From positions 47,843,068-47,907,067 of the forward strand of contig NC_063172.1 of assembly GCF_023159225.1 (NCBI RefSeq): a stretch of DNA of 64,000 nt, read 5' to 3'. The first letter of the stretch is position 1, and each line of letters starts with the position of its first letter. Source of the DNA: Perognathus longimembris pacificus. Its lineage: Eukaryota > Chordata > Mammalia > Rodentia > Heteromyidae. Positions 37,801 to 49,387 of this stretch are shown one piece after another. Under the pieces are notes generated by a model. The model made no database searches. It saw only the letters and a list, made by a program, of their open reading frames with translations, and had not been told where the DNA came from. The translations under genes and the position numbers were made by a program.

Positions 37801-38751
37801 GAGGTTATTCACCTGCTCTGCTTCCATTCTTTTAATGTGAGTACTGAGGGCAATGATCTTGCCCCTCAGTACTGCCTTAGCTGTGTTGCATAGGTTTCTT
37901 TGTGATGTATTTTCTTTGTCATTGTGGCTTATGAATTCATTGATTTCATCTTTAATTTGGTCTGTGTCCCAAGTGTTGGATAACAGTGTGGGGTTTAGCC
38001 TCCAAGAATGTGTATAGCCTCTGTGGTAACCGTTGTTATAGAGGGTTACCTTTAATCCACTGTGATCAGATATAATGCATGGGATGACGTCAATACTTTT
38101 GTATTTGCTGAGGTTCTTTGTGTGGGCTATGATATGGTCTATTTTGGAGTATGATCCATGGGCTGCTGAGAAGAAGGTGTATTGGGTCTCTGTAGTGTGG
38201 AAGATTCTGTATAGATCTGTTAGATCCATTTGGGGTATTGTGTTACTTAGGTCCTCAGCTCCCTTGCTGATCCTCTGGGTGTTGGATCTGTCTCTTGGAG
38301 AGAGTGGGGTATTAAAGTCTCCCACTATAATTGTGCTTGCATCTATCTTGCTCTGTAGTTCTGTGAGAATTTGCTTGACATATGTAGGGCCTCTTTTGTT
38401 CGGTGAGTATACATTTATCACCGTGATGTCTTGATTCTGGATTTTTCCTTGTATTAAAATGTAGTGTCCTTCTTTGTCTTTTTGAGTTGATTTTAATGAA
38501 AAGTCCAGCTTGTCTGAGATCAGAATGGCTACACCTGCCGTTTTGGTAGGTGCATTTGCTTGGAAGATCTTGCTCCATCTTTTCATTCGGAGCCTGTTTT
38601 TGTCCCTTGCTGTAAGGTGGGTCTCTTGTAGACAACAGATGCCAACTTTTTTCTTGTGGATCCATTCTGCCAGTCTGTTCCTCTTAATCAGAGAGTTTAT
38701 ACCATTTATATTCAAAGAGTTCAAGGATAAGAGTCTTTTTTCTCCTTCCAT
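34844..38751 (-). pseudogene. L1-B ORF2 (endonuclease-reverse transcriptase), degraded
   Basis: ORF2p nicks target DNA and reverse-transcribes L1 RNA. The first 340 codons or so (38,751 leftwards) are an open AP-like endonuclease domain with N14, E43 ('LQETHLT'), Y115, D145/N147 ('VGDFNT'), D205 and H230 ('SDH') all in place. A small L1 tail insertion interrupts it at 37,631-37,712. RT sequence follows ('[13 protein letters not shown]', '[14 protein letters not shown]'), but motif A reads 'SVNAQKAF' (Asn for the catalytic Asp, codon at 36,871-36,873) and the ADD motif reads 'FTDD'. Frame breaks occur near 37,070 and 36,350, and in-frame stops at 36,460 and 35,975. The C-terminal zinc knuckle has Tyr for His ('CWRGCGERGTLLYCWWEC'). 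Confidence 0.93.
37621..37722 (-). mobile_element. Tiny L1-A 3'-end insertion inside L1-B ORF2
   Basis: About 70 bp matching the last bases of L1-A on the minus strand (complement of 'TATGAAACTGAACCTTACTG' and 'ATAATAAAAATTTG') plus an A tail. It is flanked by TCTTTTCTTT at 37,621-37,630 and 37,713-37,722. ORF2 L1-B sequence is contiguous on either side, so it is a separate, extremely 5'-truncated insertion. Confidence 0.85.
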
Positions 38752-39908
38752 TTTCTTGTTGGGCTGTTTTGTCCTCTTTTTTTTTCCTCTTGTCTTTCGT
38801 GAGCTGCTCTTTCTGTTGTGCTCTGGCTATTGTTGTTTCTTTGTCTGTGTGTCCTGTACGATTTCTGTTGGGTGGGATTCCCCTCTTAGAATTCGCTGTA
38901 GGGGTGGTTTTCTTATTCACATACTCCTTTAGATCCTCTTTGCTATGGAAAGATCTGGTTTTCCCTTTGAATGTGAACTCCAACTTCACTGGATATTTAA
39001 TCCTAGGTTGCATATTGTTGGCCTGTAGAACTTGGATGGTGTTCTTCCACTAACTTCGCAATTGGTAGGTTTGTGTGGAGAGGTCTGCTGTTATTCGGAT
39101 CCTCTTCCTATTGTAGTAAATTTCTTTCTTTGCTTTGGCTGCATTCAGAATTTGCTCTTTATTCTTGAGATCTGAAGTCTTGAATATTATGTGCTTTGGG
39201 GTGGCTTTTCTGGGGTCTGGCCTGTCAGGTGTCCTATAGGCTTCAGTTACCTGGATGGGGTCCCTTGTGAGATTGGGGAAGTTTTTTGCAATAACTTTAT
39301 TGAAAATATGATGAAGCCCTCTGCTCTGGTATTCGGCTCCTTCTTCTATTCTAGTTATGTGCAGATTAAATGTCTTGTCTTTGTCCACTAGTTCCTGGAT
39401 TAGTCTGCCCTGAAGCTTCACCGTTTCTTGGAGTGTGGTAATTTTCTGGTTCTTGTCAGCTGCTTCATCGTCCGAGAGAGATTCTGGATTCCATATGGTC
39501 AATTCTTTGTGCTGTGGATTCAATTGCAGAGTTTATGGATGTCAGAGAGCTATTTATGGTTGTCAGATCAGCTCTGATTGTGGAAATTTTTTCCTTTAAA
39601 GAGTTGTATTTTAAATCTATTTTTTCATGCATTTCACTTCTCAGGATGTTAAGGTCTTCTTTATCGGAGGTTTGCATTGTATCCATTTTTGCTTCCATTT
39701 CTTTCTTGGCTTCCTGGATGTCCTTCAAGACTTCCACTCTAAACTCCTGGAATTGTTTGCTGATTTCGTTTCTGACGAAAGCATCTGTTAACATGGCCTC
39801 ATTTGCTTTTTTATTCTCCATCTCCTCTTCAGTCATGCTGCTTTTTGGAGCTGGCGAGTTGGCTTGCCCTTTGATGAACTGTGTTATATTTCTTTGTGAT
39901 TTGCACAT
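38684..39908 (-). pseudogene. L1-B ORF1 (RNA-binding chaperone), frameshifted and with an amber stop
   Basis: ORF1p is the trimeric RNA-binding protein that coats L1 RNA. The start at 39,908 ('MCKSQRNITQFIKG') leads a coiled-coil-rich N-terminal part with repeated heptad-like residues ('EEMENKKANEAML' to 'INSAIESTAQRIDHMESRI'). The frame then shifts at about 39,470-39,520 and continues as the RRM-like and C-terminal domains ('EAYRTPDRPDPRKATPKHII', 'AKAKKEIYYNRKRIRITADL'). An in-frame TAG at 39,052-39,050 interrupts, after which the same frame resumes with 'QPRIKYPVKLEFTFKGKTR' to the end at 38,684. It overlaps the ORF2 start by about 68 bp in another frame. Confidence 0.92.
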
Positions 39909-41576
39909 CTGGAGATCTGTGGGTGGCTTCCCTAGTTTGGCTTTGTGCTGGTTCCCACTGTTCTGTCAGTGGGAGCCTTGTGTCCTGGTGTCCTGGCTCT
40001 GGGTTAGGGTTTGGGTGTTGAACCTTGCTTCCCAATGGGTGAGTGTGACCTTCTCAGTTGTTGCTGAGGTGGTCACTCTCCATGCACTTGGGGGCCAGTA
40101 GGTTCTGTGTCTTTCTCTGCGGGACAGTGTCCTGCCGCCGTGTTGTGCTGACCCCAGCATGCCCCTGGTGGGGGTTTGCTGGTCGCTGATTCAGTGTGAC
40201 TTGGAGGCTTTTCTCTTCTTTGGTTCTTTTTTCCACTCTGTAGCTTGGTCAAAGGAGCTCACCTCTCAGGCAATTCACCTTCCTGTGTGGACCGCTCCGG
40301 GGCTGGTGTTGTTGAGGTGTGGCCCACCCACTTGTGCGAAATGCACCAAACTGAGTGGGCACAGGCCTATAGAGAGCTCTGCTATCCTGTGCGGCAGTGC
40401 TGACCAGAGCGGGCACTGTCGCCGGGGGCCCCGCCCACCCTGCCCACCTGTGCACTGTGTGCCCACTACAACGGGCGCTGCCTCTGTGGCCCCATCCACC
40501 TGAGCGGGGTACGCCTACCAGAGCAAGCCCTGGGTTGTTGTGTTGTGCTTGAGCCCTCCCGTGAGTCCGCTGGTGGGGAGGTTGGTATGTGTGGGGCCCA
40601 GTGGGATCAACTGTCCAGGCACGGGTTAGCGCCCTCAGACTGCGCCTCTACTGTGAGGCGGGGGGGGGGGGGGCGCGTGATCAGGCCCAGGTGTCTCTGC
40701 TGTGCTGGTATTGCCCACCACCACCTGTGATTTTAGTCGTAAAAGTCGCAAGGTCCAGGCGCCTCAGGTGGGGCTTGCACTGCCTGCCGTTCCCGGCCCC
40801 TGTTGGGAAGGGAGCAGGGCTGGTGCAGCCAGTTCAGGCTTCTGGGCTGCCTTGGGGCTCCTCAGCCCTTCACCTGCTAAACTCCTGTGACTTCCCAGAG
40901 CCTGAAGGGGCCTTCCTGCTTGATTTGGGGATTCTTTGTTCCCTCGGGGTGGGGAGGGGGAGGGAGAGAGATCTAGCTTCTTTGTAGGGTTTGGGTCTCT
41001 GATAGCTGGTCTCCCATTGGGGGAGGGGTAATGGGGGACTCACTGGTCCTGGATTGTGTGTGTGTCCCGCGCTGCCATTGGTCCTTCGGGGTGTGCTGTG
41101 GTGTGGCGAAAGGTCATGGTGGCATCCCCAGTTCTCCCTTTCCGCACCGCTGCGTTCCACAGCCACTTACGTTTGTTCCCGGTGTGGACTCAAACTTCCT
41201 GTCACTGCCGTCTCCTTGTGTCTTGGTTCGCACTCTCCCTGGTGTCCATGGAGTCCCTCTGTCTGGACTCTGTGCTCCCGGTGTGAGTTTTCAGCAGTCA
41301 GTCTGCCGATCGCCGGGTCCCCTTTCCCAGCCTGGCCCTGTTTGGGCCAGGGTCAGCTAGTGGGGGGAGGGTGCCCCATAGATTCTCCGGCTCCGTGCAG
41401 GTTTTTGGCTCTTCTTTTTTGCTCCTTTTTGTTTTCCTGTGTCTCTCCACTGCTTCTGGCTGCTGGTTTTGTTGGGTTCTTGATGGGGTGTTGGGTGCTG
41501 GAGTTCCCAGCTCACTATTCAGTTGGAGCGAGTCGGGGTGCCTCCCTACTGTGGCGACGCCATCTTCCTCCCTTCA
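39909..41576 (-). promoter_or_regulatory. L1-B 5'UTR with internal promoter, GC- and CpG-rich
   Basis: About 1.67 kb upstream of ORF1, much richer in G+C and CpG than any other part of the window (for example 40,260-40,520). It begins on the minus strand as 'GGAGGAAGATGGCGTCGCCA', resembling the start of other mammalian L1s. A 14-base G run sits at 40,660-40,673 (plus strand). Open frames in it on the plus strand are chance products of its low stop-codon density. Confidence 0.85.
41559..41566 (-). promoter_or_regulatory. YY1-like site at the L1 5' end
   Basis: AAGATGGC on the minus strand, within about 20 bp of the L1 5' terminus. In other mammalian L1s a YY1 site at this position directs accurate start of transcription; its role here is inferred. 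Confidence 0.6.
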
Positions 41577-41592
41577 TGATACATTTTTTTTT

Positions 41593-42444
41593 AACGTTAC
41601 TAATGTTGATAGTCTCTAAGGATTCTGAAGTACTAAAACACAGTACCTTTTTAAAATTTCTTTCTCCTGTCAAACAGGACCAAAGAAAAGGTAGCATTTT
41701 TCACTAATTTGTGATGATAGAGGTGTACTTTTAGGTATTAATTTATTTTATACTTATTTATTACTCTGTGAGAAGCCATCTTAAAATATAATGGCTTAAA
41801 ACAGTAGATTTATTTGTGTATGATCCTGCAGTAGTGGTAGGGATTGATTGAGATGGCTTGTCATTATTCCATGTTATATCTACTAACATTAGATGTCCAT
41901 AGAGACCTCCCATGTATTCAATACCAATTAGGCTGGGCACCTCTCTCTCCCTCTGTCCATATTTCCTTCCATATCTTCTTCAAGGATTAGATCTGAGCTT
42001 TGTAAAGAAATACAAGATAATCCTTCATGTGTGTTTACTGATCTTCCACTTTTGTCATTGTTTTTCCTGTCCCTTAGAGAAGCTAATCAAATCTAGTCAC
42101 AGATCCAAGAATCAGTGGTGAGGAAGGACACATAAAGGTGTGTGTTCTCTTTTACTGTTTCTTTCTCATGTATTTTTACATAGAACTACTGTTCTACAGA
42201 ACAAAATCTAAGTTCAAGGTTCTACATATTATTCCATAGCTCCAATTTCCAATGTCATTCATCATCCATCACTCAGTAGACACATGAGCTAGCTATCACC
42301 TTGGCCCTGTACTGTTGTTCACTTGTCTATGAAATGAATATTCTCCTAAAATGGGGAAATTCTACCTATTTATAACATTTCCACTAAAAAGTCACCAATT
42401 CTCTCCTCATTTGTATAATATGTATTTCTCTCAACAGACTTTAC
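41593..42444. other. Unique sequence, possibly with an old DNA-transposon or LTR fragment
   Basis: 'ATCTTAAAATATAATGGCTTAAAACAG' near 41,780 resembles a common old mammalian repeat, but I cannot assign it. Nothing else recognised. Confidence 0.35.
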
Positions 42445-42465
42445 CTTACACTCTTCTGTGTGTGT

Positions 42466-42497
<32 letters not shown>

Positions 42498-42725
42498 ATG
42501 CTGGTACTGAGGTTTGAACTCAGGACTATATGCTTTCACTTAGCTCTTTTGATTAAGGCTGATATTCTGCCACTTGACCCATACTTCTACTTTTTACTGG
42601 TAATTTGGAGATAAGAATCATACTATTCTGCTCTGGCAAACTTTAAACCATAGTCTTCAGATCTCTGCCTTCTGAGTAGTTAGGGTTACAGGCATGAGAC
42701 ACCAGCACACCCAGCTTACACTCTT
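42445..42725 (-). mobile_element. B1-Geo dimeric SINE with (GT)n tail inside its TSD
   Basis: CTTACACTCTT at 42,445-42,455 and 42,715-42,725 is a perfect 11-bp TSD. Within it, on the minus strand, lie the B1-like head ('GTTAGGGTTACAGGCATGAG' on plus), the right monomer and a (GT)n array at 42,457-42,497 in the tail position. Confidence 0.88.
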
Positions 42726-45715
42726 GTGTTATAGTGACCATATATTCTGTTTTTTGTTTTAAATCATCCTTGTCCCATTTCATTCAAACATAACAATTAA
42801 TAGCCTATTTTCTACTCTCATGAGGACCATGGTTTGCAGATGATAAATTAAGTGGACATTATAACTACCTATAATTAATTAAATCTTAAAATGAACTCCA
42901 AGAGCACACTATTATTATTTTTATTAGAAGTTAAGATATATGTTGATTCTGCTACAATGGAAAGTCTTTTGGTGCACAGAAAGTCTTTTCTGAATCTCCC
43001 AAATCTTTCATAATGTCATTGCTAAAAATATTTATTTAAAATCATTTTAAATATAAGAATATTTGGAATAAGAAAACCATTCCTATATTCCAACAAATTG
43101 GAAAAAATGAATTACATACAGCTAATTACCATATATTTGAGACCAACCAATTGACCAAAAAGAAGTCATTGAAAGCCAAGAATTAGTGTGAACTGATCTA
43201 TTAGTAGATTGGATATTTACCAATTTGCTTTTAGGAAAATTGACAAGTTATGAATTGGTTCTTGGTAAATTTATGAACACCACTCTGTTAAATGATCTTA
43301 GAAAAATCAGCTTTTAACAAAACCACTTGGTGCTGGGTGATTTTCTTTGTGTGAAAACCAAATTTAGCTGCATAAAATTAAGTTGTTTATAGTTATATTT
43401 TATATATTTCTGTCAAGGTAACAAAAATAATTACCTTTTTTTTTACTCTTTGAAATTTCAATATTTTGTCTGGCCTACTCAATGTTACCCTTGAAAAGAA
43501 AAAAAATGGCATCCTAATCTATTATTTTAAAGTTAGGAGAGATTTAAGAAAAGGCTGAAAGGTGTATGTTTGTGTGTGCATTATACTTGTCTCCTTGCTC
43601 CCCCTTCCTATTCAAAACATTTCTTTTCATGTGTTAATTCAATAGAACAGAGACTGGGCATCAAGTCTGCCTCTCTCTAATACCTACTACACACTGAGAA
43701 TGTGATAAATGTATTTATTCATTTTAACCAAATTCTACCACAACAAAACAATTTAGAGGCCCCATGGAGTCTATCATAATGGGATTTTACCTGTACTTTG
43801 ATTGAATTAAAGCTTCCTATATAGAAATCAGCTATTTAAACATCATCTACAAAGAGCTGAATCACAATGTTTTTCTCTGAAGGAGCACATTATTTACTGT
43901 AGTTTTGGACAGAGACTAATTAATCCACATTTTGGATGGTACTACTGCTGGTTTCTGACAATAAACTCTGCATCTGACCACTCACATAATTCACTCCATA
44001 GAAAACCCAAATGAAATTTGCTAAGCAGGAATCCACATGCATTTCTTGGAAATAGCTCAGACTTTTCATTATGCGTCTCGTGTTTATAGGGGGATTATTT
44101 TTTCATATTACTGGCTATCATTTATTTAGATTCAGAAAATTGTTTACACAATTTTATTTTATCCATTTACCTTTCTCCCTAAAATGTATTTTAATAAAGA
44201 TAGTAAATACAGCATGATTACTTTATAAAGTCATAACATCAACTGAATGAAGATCTAATGATAAGCAATAATCACCAGAAAGCCATCTCATTATGATTGC
44301 TTTAGTATTTGATCGAGCTTTTGCCTAAGGCAAAGCCAAGAGCTTCATTTATTTCAAGGAGATTAAAAACAAGGAAACATGCACATCTTGCATTAAATAT
44401 TTTTATGCTATTGAGGTCCATGAGAGGTGGAAGGAATATTTTTATTCTTATATATGTTCTTTCTACCCATTCAAGATATCCTGGTGAACACCAAGGACAT
44501 AACAGCAGCTTAGTCTAAGGAGCCAATGGTTGCACACATCTTTGTAATAACATCAGATTTCCATGTGACAAAACATTTGCTATTATAGGTGATTTTTTTA
44601 ATTGCAAGGCTGATGAGTTTAAGTCAACATATTTCTCTCCTGCTCCTTCTTCTTGTCAGCTGTAGCTGGATTGATAAAATGCAAATGATCAAATCATTAA
44701 CGAGTACTGGTTATGAATCTCTCAGGCAGTTCAGGACCCTATCAAATCCTGCTCCTATTACTTTGTGTGATTGATGTACTATTGTAAGTGATTGTTCCTG
44801 ATCTTATTAAATCTTATTGATTTTTTCCCAGTTTCTAGTTTATGCAGGGCCAGGCTTAGACTATTATGAATGTTGCTGAACACTGTTAATCAAGCTTACA
44901 CAGCTATTTTGATGGCAAACAATTAGAAGTCTGCAGTTCTACCTTGCAATTAGCTTCAGGGATATGGTCCTCAGCACCACGGTAATGAAAGAGACCTCCT
45001 TCAAGCACAATAATGAGATTTACAATTATGACCCCAAATCACCTCTGAAAAATAACCAATCTGCAAGTTTAGATGTGTTTATCAATAATTTTTCCCTTTT
45101 AATACAAATAAATTTGAATTTTTTCTCAACAATACTTCTAGCAAAACCAGTATTCCTATATGTATAACACATTACAAAGTGTAGGCAGTTCTGATTATTT
45201 TAAAAAACCACATTATGTGCTAACTAGCTTTTTATGTGATAAGTAACTTACAAAGGCAATAGCAGAGTTAAAATGATCAAATCCTTCCTCAAATAGGCAC
45301 ACAATATTCATGTGTTCTAAATATGACTATGGAAATAGATGAAAAATATAGAATAGTAATTACCCATTTTTGTCAGTTCATTTTTCCTCACATGAAATTC
45401 TTTGAGCAACTATTATGTTAATGTTATTATAGTCAAATCTGCAATTTCTACACATGGTGATTGAACATTTTTCTTTGCTGTAGAATGTATTTGTTAATAT
45501 TATAAATGTTTAATTTTTGAGTCTTGGTATTGCTGTTATCCCATTTCAATTTATCAAAAGACATCTCGTGAATAAATGATTTTTGAAACCTACTCTATAT
45601 TTCTTAAATACAAAATTTTACTTCCCTCTTTATTCCTAACAAAAGACATCATTTCCTCCTCCCCCTCCCTCTCCCCCTCCTTTCAACCTCTCCCTCCCCA
45701 TTTTCCTCTTCTTTA

Positions 45716-45716
<1 letters not shown>
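42726..45716. other. Unique sequence, no repeat recognised
   Basis: About 3 kb with no SINE, L1 or LTR that I can identify, the longest such stretch in the right half. No gene, splice-site pattern or long frame. 43,800-44,300 has several TAAT/ATTA motifs, which is not evidence of function by itself. Confidence 0.5.
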
Positions 45717-45759
<43 letters not shown>

Positions 45760-45992
45760 TCCTCAGTGTTGGGGCTTGAATTTAGGGACTGAGTGCTGTC
45801 CTTGAGCTTTTGGGCTCAAAGGTAGCACTTTACCATTTGAACCACAGCTCCACTTCTGGCCTTTTTTGTCTTTCTGGTATTTAATTGGTGATAAGAGACT
45901 CATGAACTTTCTTGTCTGGACTGGCTTCAAACCCTGATCCTCAGATCTCAATTTCCTGAGTACTGAGATGATAGGCATGAGCTATAGGCCTT
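45717..45992 (-). mobile_element. B1-Geo dimeric SINE with (GT)n tail
   Basis: The minus-strand right monomer ('CTCAAAGGTAGCACTTTACC' on plus) and B1-like left half ('GATGATAGGCATGAGCTATA') follow directly after a (TG)20 array at 45,717-45,757. No clear TSD seen. Confidence 0.82.
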
Positions 45993-46109
45993 TTTTCTTT
46001 GCATCACATCCACTAGCTTAAATATTACATAAATATGCATAAATTACAGTGCTATATTAATTTAGAAGCATAGAGGCAAATTCCTAACCTAAAAAGTACA
46101 GACATATGG

Positions 46110-46255
46110 GCTCAAAGCCGGGGCTGGTCACTTACTAAATTTGTATTTTGAAGCAAATAACAAATTTTCCTAACTTTGGATTTTCATTGTCTAAAATGGA
46201 GATAATGACATTTGTCTGGTAGAACTATTTGGGTGGTTCAATCAGATTTCAAAGT
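46110..46255 (+). mobile_element. MIR remnant
   Basis: 'GGGGCTGGTCACTTACTAAA', 'TTCATTGTCTAAAATGGAGA' and 'TTTGGGTGGTTCAATCAG' follow the conserved MIR core order (gap, then the TGTAAAATGGGGATAAT-like block). Confidence 0.75.
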
Positions 46256-46799
46256 AATTACTGCACAGAAATCAGTAGCCTTTTAATCCTACTCATTTTA
46301 TGTGTTCATATAAATAGTTCCCATTAAGAAAAGAAATCATCTAATTATAAATGACTTTAAAAGTATCTCAACTAATTTTCCTCAGTCCAACATTGTAGTC
46401 CTTCTGTGAGACAATCTTACAACTCTCATGACAGGAAGACAGAGCAATCAGTTTGTCCCAAAGACATAAAGATGCTCTTTGCTCAGGATATTTTTTCTGT
46501 CTCAGAACTGTGAAAATATTCAAAGAAATTTACAAGAGAGTTTATTTAAGCCATTCTGAAGAAATCGGTAAGTTATTTAGGTTTTTCACCCTGAGGTTTT
46601 TTTTTCTTGTATCCCCTTCCTACTTCTTTGTTTTTAACAACTTGGAGAATTACTTAGTAATATATGCTAAATTATATGAAACGTGTTAGGTGGGATGATA
46701 TTAAACAAAAAATAGTAACTACAGAAAAAAAATTAAAGTTCTGTCTCAGCTAGTTGCTAAATTTATCTAGCATTTGAAAACAAATACTCAAGATATCCA

Positions 46800-46985
46800 A
46801 GTCAAGTGCCCATTAATTCAGGAAGCTGAGATCTGATCCTATGCTAGTCAAGCAAGATTATAAAACCATGACAGTCTTATCTTCAGTTAGCCACCAAAAA
46901 TCTGGAAGTGGAGCTTTGGCTCAAGTGGTAAAGTTCTGGCTTTCAACAAATAATATAACAACAACAATAATAACAACAACAAAAG
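46800..46985 (+). mobile_element. Degenerate B1-Geo dimeric SINE with (AAC)n tail
   Basis: 'TCAGGAAGCTGAGATCTGAT', 'CAGTTAGCCACCAAAAATCT' and 'GAGCTTTGGCTCAAGTGGTA' match this SINE class. It ends in AAC/AAT trinucleotides at 46,955-46,985. Confidence 0.78.
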
Positions 46986-47735
46986 GATAGACACTGGCTT
47001 ACAGTTCATTGGCTCCACCCAACAAAGCAACCAATTAAAAAAGTTGATTCAAAACACTCTTGCCTTATCATTTCCCTCAATGTTCTCACATTACTCTCCC
47101 TCCTTGTGATTTCCTGACAAAATTGTACCACTAAGTAAATTCAAATATTAACCTAGTCTGTGCTTGTAATAGGGGTACTAATTAGGTACTGGGAAATAGA
47201 GCAGCATTCATTTACAACAAACACAAAACAGAAACCTATGATCATACTAACATATTAGTAATACATTCACTAGATTGTCTATGTCATACCAGACCTTACA
47301 TGTAAACATCAAAAGGCCACTACTTTCCAATTATTTGGCAATCACCCATGACAACCACCACTACTATGCTTATGCAGGTAGAACCAGAGAGGCACTCAAA
47401 CCCACCTCCACTTTCTTCTTCTACTAAATTGTCTATCTACTTTCTGATTCTTGCTTTCAATGACAATATCTAACATGTAGCACACTGCATTTAAAGTGTA
47501 ATCTTTTCAGTAGATCTGGATATTAGTACCTCTGTATTCTCAAGAAAGTTGCTTTTGCGATCATAATTTATCTTTTGGATAATTTGTTTCTTCTTTCACC
47601 AGATTTTGTCCCTGACCATATACAAACTCTGTCTTCCATCTTGAAGTCTTTCTCTTGAGCTCACATCCCATTCATTTATTTTTATGTACTTATCATATTT
47701 CAAAAGAGTTGCCTGCCTTCCCTCTCTTCGAATCC
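46986..47735. other. Unique sequence
   Basis: Nothing recognised. Confidence 0.5.
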
Positions 47736-48184
47736 CAGCTCACTTTCATATATATAAAATCAAACTGAATTACAGAGAGGTTACAGTTTCATACATTAGG
47801 CAGTGGATACATTTCTTGTACTGTTTGTTACCTCGTCCTTCATTCCTCCCTCCAACCTCCCCCTTTCCCTTCCCCCTCCCCCGCCATGACTTGTTCAGTT
47901 GTTCAGTTCATTTTCACCAAACAAAACAGGTCCTAAGTATTGGTTTTGTAGTTGTTTGTCTTTTTTTTACCCTGTTTCTCTCGATTTTGGTATTCCCTTC
48001 CAATTTCCAGGTTCTAATACTAGTATACCCAGTTTCCAATATACTCAGATAAGATACAGAGATAGTGTAGGTACAACCACAGGAAGGTGATACAGGAATA
48101 TCATCAATATCATATGGCACGTTGAAAGTACTTACAACTGTGATATAACAATCGTTTCCATAACATGGAGTTCAGCTCACTTTC
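47736..48184 (-). mobile_element. 5'-truncated L1 family A 3'UTR with 12-bp TSD
   Basis: CAGCTCACTTTC at 47,736-47,747 and 48,173-48,184 brackets 425 bp of minus-strand L1-A 3' end. It carries the C-rich complement of the G-rich tract at 47,848-47,884. The A tail has decayed to an A/T-rich stretch at 47,748-47,760. Confidence 0.92.
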
Positions 48185-48284
48185 TTTCCTCACCCATCCA
48201 GTGAAGCTTCAGAACTCCCTCTTGGGATAAAATTATTCTCATTAAAGTCACATACAACCCTATCTGCTCCTATCTCCAAACAAC

Positions 48285-48421
48285 TACCCAAAAAGCTGCA
48301 AGTGGAGCTGTGACCTAATCTATCAAGTAGAAAAACTCAGTGACAGCACTCAGACTCTGAGTTCAAGTCTCAAGACTGACACGCACGCACACTCAAGTGC
48401 ACACATACACACACACACACA
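48285..48421 (+). mobile_element. Geo right-monomer fragment with (CA)n tail
   Basis: 'GCTGCAAGTGGAGCTGTGAC' and 'CTCTGAGTTCAAGTCTCAAG' match the right half of the dimeric SINEs. It is followed directly by a (CA)n-type array with GC/TG interruptions to 48,421. The left monomer is missing. Confidence 0.75.
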
Positions 48422-49387
48422 GTATAGTGGTTATTTTACTTTTGCAACCCACTCCTGTTTTTAGCAACTTACTCTATAATCAAGCAATTTCTCTTTCCAG
48501 TATTCTCCCGAATTTTCAAGTAATCTTCATTCTCTCATTTTCACCTATTCTATGCCACCTCTGGCTCTTCATCCTTTGCTTGGGCAGTCTTTGAAGACTT
48601 TAGAATTTCTTTACAGGCTATTTCATCCTCTTTACATCCACATTTTCCCTAGATTATCACATTCTTTTACAGGCTGTTCTCCTGTAATATGAAAAGTGGA
48701 TGGAGGGGATTACTATTTTTTCTAAGTATTGACCTATAATCATCTATGGCCGAGACTGAACTTTATCCATGACCATCCAACAGTATATTATTCTGACAAA
48801 GTATATTAACTTGAATCTCATATTTAATTTCACAATTGTTTCCAACCTGTTCTTAAATGCTTTCATCAAGGGGAAAGAGACTCCTGGGCTAGTCTTGGTG
48901 ATGAGATTCACCAGTACACATTATTCTATATTTGGAGCTTTTGCCCACTATCTGGGTAAGAGGAGATGACATAGAGCATCCTAATATATATATACATCAT
49001 CGCTTATCTGCCCATCTATGTACATCTAATTTTCATGGTCACAGTAAAACACTGTTTGCCAGTATTTCTGAATGACTTGCTTTTTTCTCCATTTTTCACA
49101 TCATAATCCATCCCTAAAACACATTGGGTTGATCTGGAATAATAAAAGCAGTTATCTTTGAGAGTTTTTTCAGACTTTACCAATCACCTGTGTTGAATGA
49201 AAGAGCGATCCAGCTCTGTCTTTAAATATACTGTACAAACTCTTCCACATTTTTAGATCTCCCAAGTTCTCAACTTAATCTACCCCATTAGTCATTGGCT
49301 TATTTTACCACACACCCAGTTCCCATAATCTCAGTGCTAAACCACTGATGGTTGTTGTCTCCTGGAATTAGCATATGAGCTGCTCAA
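48422..49387. other. Unique sequence
   Basis: Nothing recognised. Confidence 0.5.

Larger units (their letters stand above)
33631..41592 (-). mobile_element. Near full-length L1 (family B) with perfect 16-bp TSD
   Basis: TGATACATTTTTTTTT occurs at 33,631-33,646 and 41,577-41,592, bracketing one minus-strand L1 of about 7.9 kb, of which about 0.8 kb is later nested insertion. From right to left it has a GC-rich 5'UTR (41,576-39,909), ORF1, ORF2, 3'UTR and an A-rich tail (T-rich at 33,647-33,660) with a poly(A) signal (AATAAA on the minus strand at 33,670-33,665). Full length, a perfect TSD and long frames mark a fairly young insertion. ORF1 has a frameshift and an amber codon, and ORF2 has frameshifts and a lost catalytic Asp, so it is now inactive. 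Confidence 0.96.

Noticed and set aside
39514..40101. 195-codon plus-strand frame rich in hydrophobic residues
   Set aside because: It is the antisense of L1 ORF1, whose coiled-coil codons read as Leu/Phe/Ser-rich on the other strand.
40258..40680. CpG island of a cellular gene promoter
   Set aside because: It lies wholly within the L1 5'UTR bounded by the element's TSD, so the GC richness belongs to the L1.
41054..41707. 217-codon and overlapping plus-strand frames in GC-rich DNA
   Set aside because: They lie antisense to the L1 5'UTR, where high G+C lowers stop frequency. No domain or start context supports them.
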